Below are positions 1-6,651 of a stretch of 7,070 nucleotides of DNA, one piece after another (the stretch's first letter is position 1; each line of letters begins with the position of its first letter). The DNA comes from Candidatus Thermokryptus sp. (lineage in GTDB: Bacteria > Bacteroidota > Ignavibacteria > Kryptoniales > Kryptoniaceae). Below the pieces are notes generated by a model that was not told the origin of the DNA, did no database searches, and worked only from the letters and a program-made list of their open reading frames with translations. The stretch is from the NCBI GenBank assembly GCA_028276305.1, contig JAPYWO010000053.1, positions 1-7,070 on the forward strand. Direction: 5' to 3'. Both the position numbers and the translations under genes were made by a program.

Positions 1-1111
1 ACTTTTCAATAACCATAAATTGATCTACCTTTACAGTTCCGAAATAACTTATCTTTCCGATGTCATTTCTCCCAAGATCAACAAGCATTAAATGTTCGGC
101 TTTCTCCTTTTCATCATTTAAAAGTTCCCTTTCAAGTTTTTCATCTTCTTCCGGGGTTTCTCCTCTTCTTCTTGTACCAGCAATTGGTCTCGTTTCAACG
201 ATTCCATTTTCAACCCGCACAAGAAGTTCCGGAGATGACCCTATGATACTTAAATCTTTCATCCTTAAAAAATACATATATGGAGATGGATTCACTACCC
301 TAAGCATCCTGTAAATGTCAAATGGGTCTCCTTCAATCCACCTTTCAGCCCTTTGGGACAAAACAGCTTGAAATATGTCACCATTGACTATGTATTCTTT
401 TACCTTCTTAACTTTTTCAATGAACTCTTCTTTCGTCATGTTAAACTTAAAATCGTCGTCAATCTCAACCTTTGCGATGTCTGGATTTATTCTCCTTTTG
501 AGAAAAGATTTAACTTCTGTTATCTTGCCAAGCGCTTTGTAATACTCATCTTTTAAATTTGTTCCATCACCTTTATAAACATTGGATATGATGAAAATTT
601 TCCTCTTCAAATTATCAAAGACGAGCAACGAATCAAAAAACATCAAAAATATATCGGGCGCATCTAAATCATCTCTATTTGAAGTTGGGATTTTTTCAAT
701 AAGGGAGATGCTTTCATAACCGAAATATCCAACAGCTCCACATGTAAATCTTGGGAGTTCGGGTGTATTCGCCGAATTAAAGATTGAAAATATCTGATTG
801 AGCGCACCAAGAGGGTGCGATTCACCTTTTACCCTTTCATTTATAAACGAAAATCTCTCATCAATCACCTCAACTTTAAAATCAAAGCCCCTCGCCTCAA
901 AAATCATAAACGGCTTAAAACCGATGAAAGAGTACCGGGCTATTTTCTCACCTCCCTCAACGCTTTCAAGCAAAAACGAATATTCACTTTTATCCCTTAT
1001 CTTCATATAAACCGAAACCGGCGTCTCGGTATCAGCAAGTAGCGACTCATAAACTGGGATTATATTCCCTTTCTGAGCGAGCGATTCAAATGTTTCATAC
1101 GATGTATGCAT
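1..1111 (-). CDS. trpE: Anthranilate synthase component I (TrpE), partial, C-terminus beyond window
   Basis: TrpE makes anthranilate from chorismate using ammonia or glutamine-derived ammonia, usually with TrpG; it is the first committed step of tryptophan synthesis in the cytosol. The first 370 codons are present, and roughly 120 residues of a typical ~490-residue protein lie off the left edge. The N-terminus fits the family (GNIIPVYESLLADTETPVS near residues 15-33). It contains the LLES motif (47-50) that forms the tryptophan feedback site, followed by EGGEKIARYSFIG (52-64). The chorismate-binding domain shows GDIFQAVLSQR (244-254), SSPELLVR (292-299), ETRPIAGTRRRG (306-317), TPEED (319-323) and EHLMLVDLGRNDIG (339-352). 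The LLES site and this pattern favour TrpE over PabB or isochorismate synthase. The ATG at 1111 lies one codon after the in-frame TGA of the thioesterase gene (TGA-GAT-ATG), so translation is probably coupled. No strong Shine-Dalgarno is visible. Confidence 0.95.
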   Translation of the reverse strand, partial: MHTSYETFESLAQKGNIIPVYESLLADTETPVSVYMKIRDKSEYSFLLESVEGGEKIARYSFIGFKPFMIFEARGFDFKVEVIDERFSFINERVKGESHPLGALNQIFSIFNSANTPELPRFTCGAVGYFGYESISLIEKIPTSNRDDLDAPDIFLMFFDSLLVFDNLKRKIFIISNVYKGDGTNLKDEYYKALGKITEVKSFLKRRINPDIAKVEIDDDFKFNMTKEEFIEKVKKVKEYIVNGDIFQAVLSQRAERWIEGDPFDIYRMLRVVNPSPYMYFLRMKDLSIIGSSPELLVRVENGIVETRPIAGTRRRGETPEEDEKLERELLNDEKEKAEHLMLVDLGRNDIGKISYFGTVKVDQFMVIEK

Positions 1112-1114
1112 ATC

Positions 1115-1579
1115 TCAAACTTTACTTTCTTTCAAGACAACCCCATCACCTTCAAATTTCAAAATTAAATCACGGACATTTTCAGGCAAAGGTTGTGGCT
1201 TAAATGTTTCGCGATTTAAGAGAACTATCACCGTTTCACCGGTTGCGACAGTTCTACCAGTAGTTTTCTCCTCAATCAGATACTCCATTTCAAAACTTGA
1301 ATTTCCGATTTTTGATGTTCTTGTGTAAACATCAAGCACTTCATCAAACTTCGCTGGGCTGATATAATTACAGACATTTCTTGCGATTACGAAATAAAAA
1401 TCATTGAAAAAACGCCCGGGCTCAATCCCAAGCGCTTGCCTTAGATATTCTGTCCTTGCAATTTCAAAATACTTCAAATAAACCGAATTATGAACTATTC
1501 CGTATGAATCAAGCTCAAAAGTTCTGACCTGAACCTGAACTTTAAACTTGAATTTTTCTTTTTCATATTTGTTCCTCAT
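1115..1579 (-). CDS. Hotdog-fold acyl-CoA thioesterase (4HBT / YbgC-FadM-like)
   Basis: This 154-residue protein is a single hotdog domain of the 4-hydroxybenzoyl-CoA thioesterase family, which hydrolyses acyl-CoA thioesters; the natural substrate cannot be read from sequence. The family signature is clear near the N-terminus: VRTFELDSYGIVHNSVYLKY (residues 18-37), with Asp24 in the catalytic position, followed by FEIARTEYLR (38-47). The length is normal for the family. I chose the ATG at 1579 because it forms a 4-nt ATGA overlap with the pta stop and keeps the usual short lead before the first strand. A longer TTG start at 1597 would add six residues and overlap pta by 22 nt. It sits between pta and trpE. 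The pta link suggests a role in acyl-CoA or CoA balance, but that is inference. A YbgC-type or menaquinone-pathway (DHNA-CoA) thioesterase are alternatives. Confidence 0.88.
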   Translation of the reverse strand: MRNKYEKEKFKFKVQVQVRTFELDSYGIVHNSVYLKYFEIARTEYLRQALGIEPGRFFNDFYFVIARNVCNYISPAKFDEVLDVYTRTSKIGNSSFEMEYLIEEKTTGRTVATGETVIVLLNRETFKPQPLPENVRDLILKFEGDGVVLKESKV

Positions 1580-2562
1580 AATTGACCCATGACGCAATTT
1601 ATTGCCACTACATTTACGATGTCCTCAACACTGCAACCCCTTGAAAGATCAAAGCACGGTTTCTTCAACCCTTGAACCAAAGGACCTATCGCCTCCGCAC
1701 CAGCCATTCTTTGCGCCATCTTATAGCCAATGTTTCCAGCGTCAAGGTTGGGAAATATCAAAACATTTGCATTCCCGCGAACAGGGCTGTTTGGCGCTTT
1801 AATTTCTGCAACCTTTGGGACAATAGCAGCATCAAGCTGAAGCTCTCCGTCAATTATTAAATCTGGTCTTTTACTTTTTGCGATCTCCGTTGCTTGCACA
1901 ACTTTATCAACCATTTCATGTTTTGCGCTTCCCTTTGTTGAGAAGGAAAGCATGGCAACGATCGGCTCTTCACCTGTTAACTTTTTGTGATTCATCGCTG
2001 TTGAAATAGCAATGTCAGCAAGTTGTTCAGCTGTCGGATTAGGTACAACAGCGCAATCGGCAAAGGAATAAACTTTATTTGGGAATACGATCAAAAAGAA
2101 ACTTGAAACGATTGAAATTCCATCCATCAAACCAACGACTTGAATTCCGGCTCTTAAAACATCCGCCGTCGTTGAAATTGATCCAGCTACACTCCCGTCC
2201 GCCATACCTTCTCTAACCATCATCGCACCGAAGAAAAGCGGATTTTTCATCGCCTCCCTCGCTTCCTCAAAACTTATACCCTTGTGTTTACGAAGATTAT
2301 AAAATATATGGGAGAAATCGCTTAACAATTCTGATTTTAAAGGGTTTACGATCCTTATGCCAGACAAATTCACACCGATTTTTTCAGCAAGAGAATAAAT
2401 TTTCTCTTCATCACCGATTAAAGTTACATCTGCGATTTTCTCATCAACTATGATCCTTCCTGCCTTCAAAGTTCTTTCATCAAGTGAATCCGGCAAAACG
2501 ATGTGCTTTTTGAGTTTCTTCGCTTTTTCCCTTATTTCATCAAGTAATGTGATAGCTGGCAT
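1576..2562 (-). CDS. pta: Phosphate acetyltransferase
   Basis: Pta (EC 2.3.1.8) interconverts acetyl-CoA plus phosphate with acetyl-phosphate plus CoA in the cytosol. With acetate kinase it makes ATP during acetate production, or activates acetate. The 328-residue length matches the short, single-domain Pta class, without the N-terminal DRTGG/regulatory part of the long enterobacterial form. Visible motifs are IVLPDSLDERTLKA (21-34), the LRKHKG segment (90-95), DGSVAGSISTTADVLRAG (122-139), DAGNIGYKMAQRMAGAEAIG (274-293), and the C-terminal CFDLSRGCSVEDIV (303-316). Ser307, Arg308 and Asp314 align by motif with the catalytic Ser309/Arg310/Asp316 known from the Methanosarcina thermophila enzyme; Arg91 and Arg137 are likely the other active-site arginines. 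Start is ATG at 2562, 18 nt after the GH130 stop, with only a weak A/G-rich lead. No acetate kinase gene is in the window. Phosphate butyryltransferase is a relative but fits these motifs less well. Confidence 0.95.
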   Translation of the reverse strand: MPAITLLDEIREKAKKLKKHIVLPDSLDERTLKAGRIIVDEKIADVTLIGDEEKIYSLAEKIGVNLSGIRIVNPLKSELLSDFSHIFYNLRKHKGISFEEAREAMKNPLFFGAMMVREGMADGSVAGSISTTADVLRAGIQVVGLMDGISIVSSFFLIVFPNKVYSFADCAVVPNPTAEQLADIAISTAMNHKKLTGEEPIVAMLSFSTKGSAKHEMVDKVVQATEIAKSKRPDLIIDGELQLDAAIVPKVAEIKAPNSPVRGNANVLIFPNLDAGNIGYKMAQRMAGAEAIGPLVQGLKKPCFDLSRGCSVEDIVNVVAINCVMGQL

Positions 2563-2580
2563 AGGTTCTTTTTCTTTTGT

Positions 2581-3624
2581 TTATGATTTATTTCTTGCCC
2601 AATTTAATATCTCACTTTTCAAAACCCTACCACCGAGGATTACGCTATCCGCACCAGCATAAGGAAAATAAAGATAATCATCGTAAAAATATGCTCCACA
2701 GATAAAAACGACATTATTAACACCAAGCTCTTCGTCACCCCTTGTTTCAAATTCGGTCTCTGGTTTTAGAAATGGCTCAAACTTTTTTACAAGTTTTATG
2801 TAACTTCTATCATCCTTTTCAATGAGTGCAATGCCAAGATGATATTCCCTTGTGCTATCACTTTTAAAATTTCCGATGTGGTAAATCATGAGAAAATTTT
2901 TTTCATCAATTTTCAACGGTGGTGCTCCAGCCCCATTCCAACTTTTAACAAAGCCCGGTTTAACTTCACAATCAATCAGCACACCGAAATCCTTCCATTC
3001 ACCGAGAATATCATCAGAGATCGCATAGTGAATAACCATTGACTTTTCCCCCTCCATTGGACGATGAAGCAGAACGAACTTCCCATTTATTTTTTCTGGG
3101 AAGAGAACGGCGTTTTTATTGTCAACTTCGTTTATCTCGCCCTTTAAAAGCCCATGCTTTCGCCAATGGACAAAATCCTTCGTTTCTGCAATACAAATGT
3201 TAATTTTATTCCTCTCACTCCCGCTCGCATACCCAGTGTAAAACATAAAATAAGATTTCCCGACTTTAGTTATCCTCGGGTCTTCTACTCCGAGATTTTC
3301 AAATTTTTCCTCGGGTTTTACGATCGGATGAGGGAATCTTTTGATGAGTTTCAAATCGGGGGAAAAAATCGCAAGCCCAAGGGACGAACGCTTAAATTCA
3401 TCCATCCCTTGAGCTCTATAAACAACAAATACCAAAGCTCTGTGATTACGCAACTTGTCAAGTGTCTCTTTATCTGGCTTCATTGATTCAACTATTTCAC
3501 CAACTTCGTCCTCATCTTCAACTAAAACGCAACCGGGATTAAAAACAACCTTGCTCTCCCAGGGATTACTTTCTACCTTCACAAGAATTGGTTTTCCAGA
3601 ATTTAACCTTTGAACACCGAACAC
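2581..3624 (-). CDS. GH130-family glycoside phosphorylase / hydrolase (beta-mannoside active type)
   Basis: A five-bladed beta-propeller protein of glycoside hydrolase family 130 (older names: DUF377, glycosidase PH1107-related). Known members phosphorolyse or hydrolyse beta-mannosides such as mannosyl-glucose, mannosyl-N-acetylglucosamine or beta-1,2-mannan. Diagnostic segments are SNPWESKVVFNPG (19-31), LVFVVYRAQG (64-73), GVEDPRITKVGKSYFMFYTG (112-131), NAVLFPEKINGKFVLLHRP (171-189), SWNGAGAPPLKI (228-239) and FPYAGAD (320-326). Asp115 in EDPR occupies the general-acid position of the family. Length (347) is normal. An acidic stretch at about 35-63 between the first two propeller strands is longer than in a minimal GH130. 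Start is GTG at 3624, one codon after the in-frame rpoZ stop. No other in-frame start lies close by, and purine-rich Shine-Dalgarno-like sequence precedes it. No signal peptide is seen, so the protein is probably cytosolic. Phosphorylase versus hydrolase cannot be decided by eye. Confidence 0.88.
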   Translation of the reverse strand: MFGVQRLNSGKPILVKVESNPWESKVVFNPGCVLVEDEDEVGEIVESMKPDKETLDKLRNHRALVFVVYRAQGMDEFKRSSLGLAIFSPDLKLIKRFPHPIVKPEEKFENLGVEDPRITKVGKSYFMFYTGYASGSERNKINICIAETKDFVHWRKHGLLKGEINEVDNKNAVLFPEKINGKFVLLHRPMEGEKSMVIHYAISDDILGEWKDFGVLIDCEVKPGFVKSWNGAGAPPLKIDEKNFLMIYHIGNFKSDSTREYHLGIALIEKDDRSYIKLVKKFEPFLKPETEFETRGDEELGVNNVVFICGAYFYDDYLYFPYAGADSVILGGRVLKSEILNWARNKS

Positions 3625-3627
3625 CCC

Positions 3628-3987
3628 CTACCTTCGTCTCCTTTCTTCATCTTTATCTCTTGAATAACTCCATTCAAGCTTACCTGAGAGATATTCTTCA
3701 ATTGCTACATCAGCTGGCTTTGGCATTTGGTCAAATTCCTCCGCTATCTGAAGCTGTTCTGGCGGTGCTTTTGGTGTTTTCTCATCATCAAGAATCCTCA
3801 CTGGCTCTTCCTCTTTGCCCTGTTGTTGCTGTGCTTTAAGAGCCCTCACTTCATCAAGTCGCTTATTGAACATTATCTTCCTCTCATCATTAACTTGCCT
3901 TGCCCTTTTAGCCATTATGACTATTGCTTCATAAGTATTGCCAGCAATTTCCTGAATCTTCTTTAAATCAAGCGGTTTGAGCCCCAT
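3628..3987 (-). CDS. rpoZ: DNA-directed RNA polymerase subunit omega
   Basis: Omega wraps the C-terminal part of the beta-prime subunit and helps RNA polymerase assemble; in many bacteria it also contributes to a ppGpp binding site. Identification rests on the conserved helix segment AGNTYEAIVIMAKRARQVND (residues 15-34), which matches the RpoZ/Rpb6 core, and on position directly after gmk, its standard neighbour. The 119-residue length is slightly above the common 70-110. Beyond the core there is a glutamine/glutamate-rich linker (52-62), a region with prolines and acidic residues, a short AIEEYLSGKLEWSYSR segment (95-110), and a charged tail ending in four arginines. The ATG at 3987 is preceded by an A/T-rich leader with no Shine-Dalgarno, 20 nt after the gmk stop. 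The final arginine codons also provide Shine-Dalgarno-like sequence for the next gene. Bacteroidota-type omega proteins are diverse, so confidence is high but not total. Confidence 0.9.
   Translation of the reverse strand: MGLKPLDLKKIQEIAGNTYEAIVIMAKRARQVNDERKIMFNKRLDEVRALKAQQQQGKEEEPVRILDDEKTPKAPPEQLQIAEEFDQMPKPADVAIEEYLSGKLEWSYSRDKDEERRRR
3631..3643 (-). promoter_or_regulatory. Ribosome binding region for the GH130 gene inside the rpoZ 3' end
   Basis: The minus strand reads AAGGAGACGAAGG here, with AAGGAG 13 nt and GAAGG 6 nt before the GTG start at 3624. These bases are also the last arginine codons of rpoZ (AGG AGA CGA AGG, then TAG). The site supports the GTG as the true start, since a start in this position has no other obvious signal, and suggests translational coupling with rpoZ. 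Confidence 0.55.
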
Positions 3988-4007
3988 TTTTTAAATTATT
4001 TTTGTTT

Positions 4008-4601
4008 TCAATACTCATGTCTTTGAACTGCTTTCCATCTCTCAATTTCATTGTAAATCGCTCTCAAAACCGATTTAACGGTATCTTCAAGTCGGTCATT
4101 TACAAAAATATAATCAAAATACGAAGCTTTTTCAAGTTCCATCGGAACGCGCTCAAGTCGTCTTTGTATTTGTTCCTCGCTTTCGGTCTTCCTTCTCTTC
4201 AGCCTATCTTTCAATGTCTCCATGTTTGGCGGTCTAATAAAAATTAAAATTGAATCATCTGGAAATTTCTTTTTTATTGAAATAGCGCCGTTAACATCAA
4301 CATCAAAAAGCAAAATATCGCCATTTTTCAAAGCATCTTCAACGACGCTTCGCAATGTCCCGTAATAATTCCCGTATATCTCCTCCCACTCAAGAAGTTC
4401 CCCATTTTGAATTTTCTTCTCAAACTCCTCGCGTGTGAGGAAAAAATAATCTTTTCCGTCTATTTCACCATTTCTCTTAGGGCGAGTTGTAGCAGAAACG
4501 GAAAATTTTACAAATGGAAAACGCTCCAAAATTTTCTTCGCTATCGTCGTCTTACCTGAACCGCTTGGCGCAGATACTACAATTAACATTCCCTTTTTCA
4601 T
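4008..4601 (-). CDS. gmk: Guanylate kinase
   Basis: Gmk (EC 2.7.4.8) phosphorylates GMP to GDP using ATP, an essential step in GTP/dGTP supply. The 197-residue protein has the full family architecture: a P-loop APSGSGKTT (11-19) binding ATP; SVSATTRPKRNGEIDGKDYF (34-53), carrying the GMP-binding Ser/Arg residues; EEIYGNYYGT (73-82), the GMP-base binding region; FDVDVNGA (99-106); IFIRPP (120-125); the lid region with RLKRRKTESEEQIQRRL (133-149); and FDYIFVNDRLEDTV (162-175). The usual first P-loop glycine (GPSGSGKT) is alanine here, a substitution seen in other Gmk proteins. Start is ATG at 4601, 15 nt after the yicC-like stop; an internal ATG at 4589 would still keep the P-loop, but the first is preferred. 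No clear Shine-Dalgarno precedes it. Its position between yicC and rpoZ is the widely conserved arrangement. Confidence 0.97.
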   Translation of the reverse strand: MKKGMLIVVSAPSGSGKTTIAKKILERFPFVKFSVSATTRPKRNGEIDGKDYFFLTREEFEKKIQNGELLEWEEIYGNYYGTLRSVVEDALKNGDILLFDVDVNGAISIKKKFPDDSILIFIRPPNMETLKDRLKRRKTESEEQIQRRLERVPMELEKASYFDYIFVNDRLEDTVKSVLRAIYNEIERWKAVQRHEY

Positions 4602-4616
4602 AGTTTAATGGAAATT

Positions 4617-5495
4617 TTATTCAACATTTTGAAGCTGTTCGCGAATTTTCTCTATCTCTTCCTTAATCCCAACGACAAGATAAGTAACCTCAACATCGTC
4701 TGTCTTAGCACCTATCGTTGTCGCTTCGCGCAACATCTCCTGAAGGATGAAATTTAATCTCTTACCAACAGCAACATCATCACTCTTCATAACTTCAAGA
4801 AAGACATTCACATGACTTTTCAAGCGAATACATTCCTCCGTAACATCAAGCTTATCAGCAAGGATTAAAAGTTCTGCCTCAAGCCGATTCCTGTCAAATT
4901 CAACATCAGAAAAAATCTCGTGCACCCTCTCTCTTAACTTTTTCTGCCTCTCCCTTAAATTTTCCTCTGAAAGCTTCTGAATTAGATCAACCTTTTCAAA
5001 GATCATTTTTACCCTTTTCTCAATGTCTTCAGCCAGTTGTTCTCCTTCCTTGCATCTTGATTCAATTAAATTTTCCAGTGCCTTTTCAATCCCTTCCTTT
5101 AAAATTTCCCACTGCTTTTCTGAAATATCAAACGAATTAACATCAAATATGTTCGGAAGCGAAAGCAAATGCTCTAACTTTATTTCTCCCTTAACCTTGA
5201 ATTTTCTCTTCAACTCGCGAAGCGCCTTAACATAAGCACCAACGAAATCAAAATTAACCTTTATCGGTGATTGGACAGAAGGGTTAACTTTAAAATCAAT
5301 TGTCACGGTTATTTTACCGCGCGAAATTCTTCTGCGAATTAACTCTTTAATCTCAAACTCCTTTGGCTGAACAATCGCTGTAAGCTTTAAATTTATCTCA
5401 AGGAAACGGCTATTTAAACTTTTTATTTCAACGGAAACATCAATCCCATCCCTGCTGATCTGCGCCCTTCCGAATCCGGTCATGCTTGAAATCAT
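4617..5495 (-). CDS. yicC: YicC/YloC family endoribonuclease
   Basis: The YicC family comprises conserved bacterial endoribonucleases implicated in RNA turnover, including small-RNA decay in E. coli. The 292-residue length is standard. The N-terminal domain starts with MISSMTGFGRA (1-11) and continues with EIKSLNSRFLEINLKL (23-38) and RRRISRGKITVTIDF (54-68). A charged, helix-rich centre (about 130-200) leads to the C-terminal DUF1732 region: EECIRLKSHVNVFLEV (220-235), GKRLNFILQEMLREATTIGA (244-263) and VVGIKEEIEKIREQLQNVE (274-292). The conserved acidic and glutamine residues of this block (Glu220-221, Gln252-Glu253, Glu257) are in place. The ATG at 5495 is 14 nt after the prfB stop and has AAGGA only 3 nt upstream, which is closer than ideal. 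The ATG at 5483 (MTGFGR) is a possible alternative, but family members commonly carry the extra N-terminal residues. The gene precedes gmk, as in many bacteria. Confidence 0.95.
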   Translation of the reverse strand: MISSMTGFGRAQISRDGIDVSVEIKSLNSRFLEINLKLTAIVQPKEFEIKELIRRRISRGKITVTIDFKVNPSVQSPIKVNFDFVGAYVKALRELKRKFKVKGEIKLEHLLSLPNIFDVNSFDISEKQWEILKEGIEKALENLIESRCKEGEQLAEDIEKRVKMIFEKVDLIQKLSEENLRERQKKLRERVHEIFSDVEFDRNRLEAELLILADKLDVTEECIRLKSHVNVFLEVMKSDDVAVGKRLNFILQEMLREATTIGAKTDDVEVTYLVVGIKEEIEKIREQLQNVE

Positions 5496-5498
5496 AAA

Positions 5499-5503
5499 TC
5501 CTT
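5499..5503 (-). promoter_or_regulatory. Shine-Dalgarno-like site before the yicC-like gene
   Basis: AAGGA on the minus strand lies 3 nt before ATG 5495 and 15 nt before the alternative ATG 5483. Neither spacing is ideal, so it does not settle the start by itself. It is one of few Shine-Dalgarno-like matches in front of genes in this window; gmk, rpoZ, pta and trpE have none that is convincing. Confidence 0.4.
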
Positions 5504-5509
5504 AAACAG

Positions 5510-6623
5510 TTAATTAGAATTCGCCTTAACAGAATTTAAAAGATACGCCTTTATGAATTCATCAATCTCACCATCCATAACTGCTTGGACATTTGATGTT
5601 TCATAACCTGTTCTGTGGTCTTTGACGAGATTATAAGGGTGAAAAATATACGAGCGGATTTGATTCCCCCATTCAATTTTTCTTTTTTGCTTTTCAAATT
5701 CATCAAGCTTTTCTCTTTCCTTTTCCTTTTGCAATTGATATAACCTTGACTGAAGCAAACGCATTGCCCTCATCTTGTTTTGATATTGTGAGCGCTCACT
5801 TTGACATTGAACAACTATTCCCGTCGGTATATGCGTTATTCTAACAGCTGTTTCAACTTTATTCACATTTTGACCGCCATGCCCGCCAGCCCTGAATGTT
5901 TCAATCTTGAGGTCATCCGGATTAATTTCAATTTTCACATCTTCATCACCAAGTTCGGGATACACGAATACAGATGCAAAAGATGTGTGCCTTCTTTTGT
6001 TGGCATCAAATGGAGAAATTCTAACGAGCCGATGAACACCGCTTTCAGCTTTGAGATAACCGTAAGCATAGGGACCCTCAACTTCAACAACAGCGCTTTT
6101 AATCCCAGCTCCATCGCCTTCAAGCATGTCCACAATCGTCGCTTTATAGCCATTCCTTTCAGCCCAACGAAGATACATCCGCAAAAGCATCTCAGCCCAA
6201 TCCTGCGCCTCTGTTCCTCCAGCTCCGGAATGAATCGTCAGTATCGCACTTTTCGGGTCATCTTCACCGTTCAAAAGGTTTTTAAGTTCAAGCTCATCAA
6301 TTTTCTTTTCAAGTTTTTTTATCTCTCGTTGCAACTCAGAAGTCAAAGATATATCTTGTGATTCCTCTGCGAGTTCAACGAAGACCTTCACATCCTCAAG
6401 CATTTTCTCTGCGGTCTCCCACTCCTTTATCCAATCCTTAACCCTGCTTATTTCCTGCATTATTCTTTGAGCGTTTGATGGGTCATCCCAAAAGTTTGCT
6501 TCCGATGTTTTCGCTTCAAGCTCTGAAAGATATTTCCTTTTCCCTTCTATGTCAAAGATACCTCCTTAAAATTTCAAAACGCTCGGAAATCTCGTCAATT
6601 TTTGACTTGAAATTCTCAAACAT
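5510..6623 (-). CDS. prfB: Peptide chain release factor 2, expressed by programmed +1 frameshift
   Basis: RF2 recognises UAA and UGA stop codons in the ribosomal A site and triggers peptide release. The gene is in two frames. Frame one starts at ATG 6623 and encodes 23 residues ([20 protein letters not shown], then RYL) before an in-frame TGA at 6554-6552. Skipping one T puts the ribosome on GAC (6553-6551) and opens a 347-codon frame to TAA at 5510, giving 370 residues, close to E. coli RF2 (365). The joined protein shows the N-terminal helical domain with FWDDP near 44-48, [18 protein letters not shown] (133-150), the anticodon tripeptide SPF (203-205), and GGQ (249-251) inside [18 protein letters not shown], which enters the peptidyl transferase centre. 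SPF rather than PxT identifies RF2 over RF1. An ATG-only reading from 6460 would lose 54 N-terminal residues. This is the first gene of the minus-strand cluster. Confidence 0.97.
6551..6566 (-). promoter_or_regulatory. prfB: prfB programmed +1 frameshift (recoding) site
   Basis: On the minus strand the site reads AGGAGGTATCTTTGAC. It has an internal Shine-Dalgarno AGGAGG, a 3-nt spacer TAT, the slippery codon CTT, the poor-context stop TGA and a following C. The spacing is identical to the classical E. coli prfB element (AGGGGGTATCTTTGAC). Known logic: low RF2 leaves the ribosome paused at UGA-C, the internal Shine-Dalgarno pairs with 16S rRNA, and tRNA-Leu slips from CUU to UUU, so RF2 synthesis rises. 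High RF2 terminates early. The reading frames on both sides match RF2, so this is a functional site rather than a mutation. Confidence 0.96.
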
Positions 6624-6651
6624 AATCCGCCCGTTAAATTTTGTTTTACTG

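Noticed and set aside
60..1042. Several short plus-strand frames in the first kilobase
   Set aside because: The minus strand encodes continuous TrpE through this entire region; these frames are shadows.
1580..1597. TTG start at 1597 for the thioesterase
   Set aside because: It overlaps pta by 22 nt and uses a weaker start codon. The ATG at 1579 gives a typical ATGA coupling and a normal family N-terminus.
3154..3486. 110-residue plus-strand open frame opposite GH130
   Set aside because: It is antisense to conserved GH130 motifs, with no family resemblance or ribosome binding site.
5801..6361. 186-residue plus-strand open frame opposite prfB
   Set aside because: It lies fully within the conserved RF2 coding region, has no recognisable domain, and its composition is that of an antisense shadow.
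5510..6460. prfB read as a 316-residue ORF starting at ATG 6460
   Set aside because: This start removes the first 54 residues of RF2. The coding pattern extends upstream to a perfect frameshift site and an ATG at 6623.
6552..6623. prfB as a frameshifted pseudogene
   Set aside because: The break falls exactly at AGGAGG-TAT-CTT-TGA-C, the known recoding signal, and SPF and GGQ are intact.
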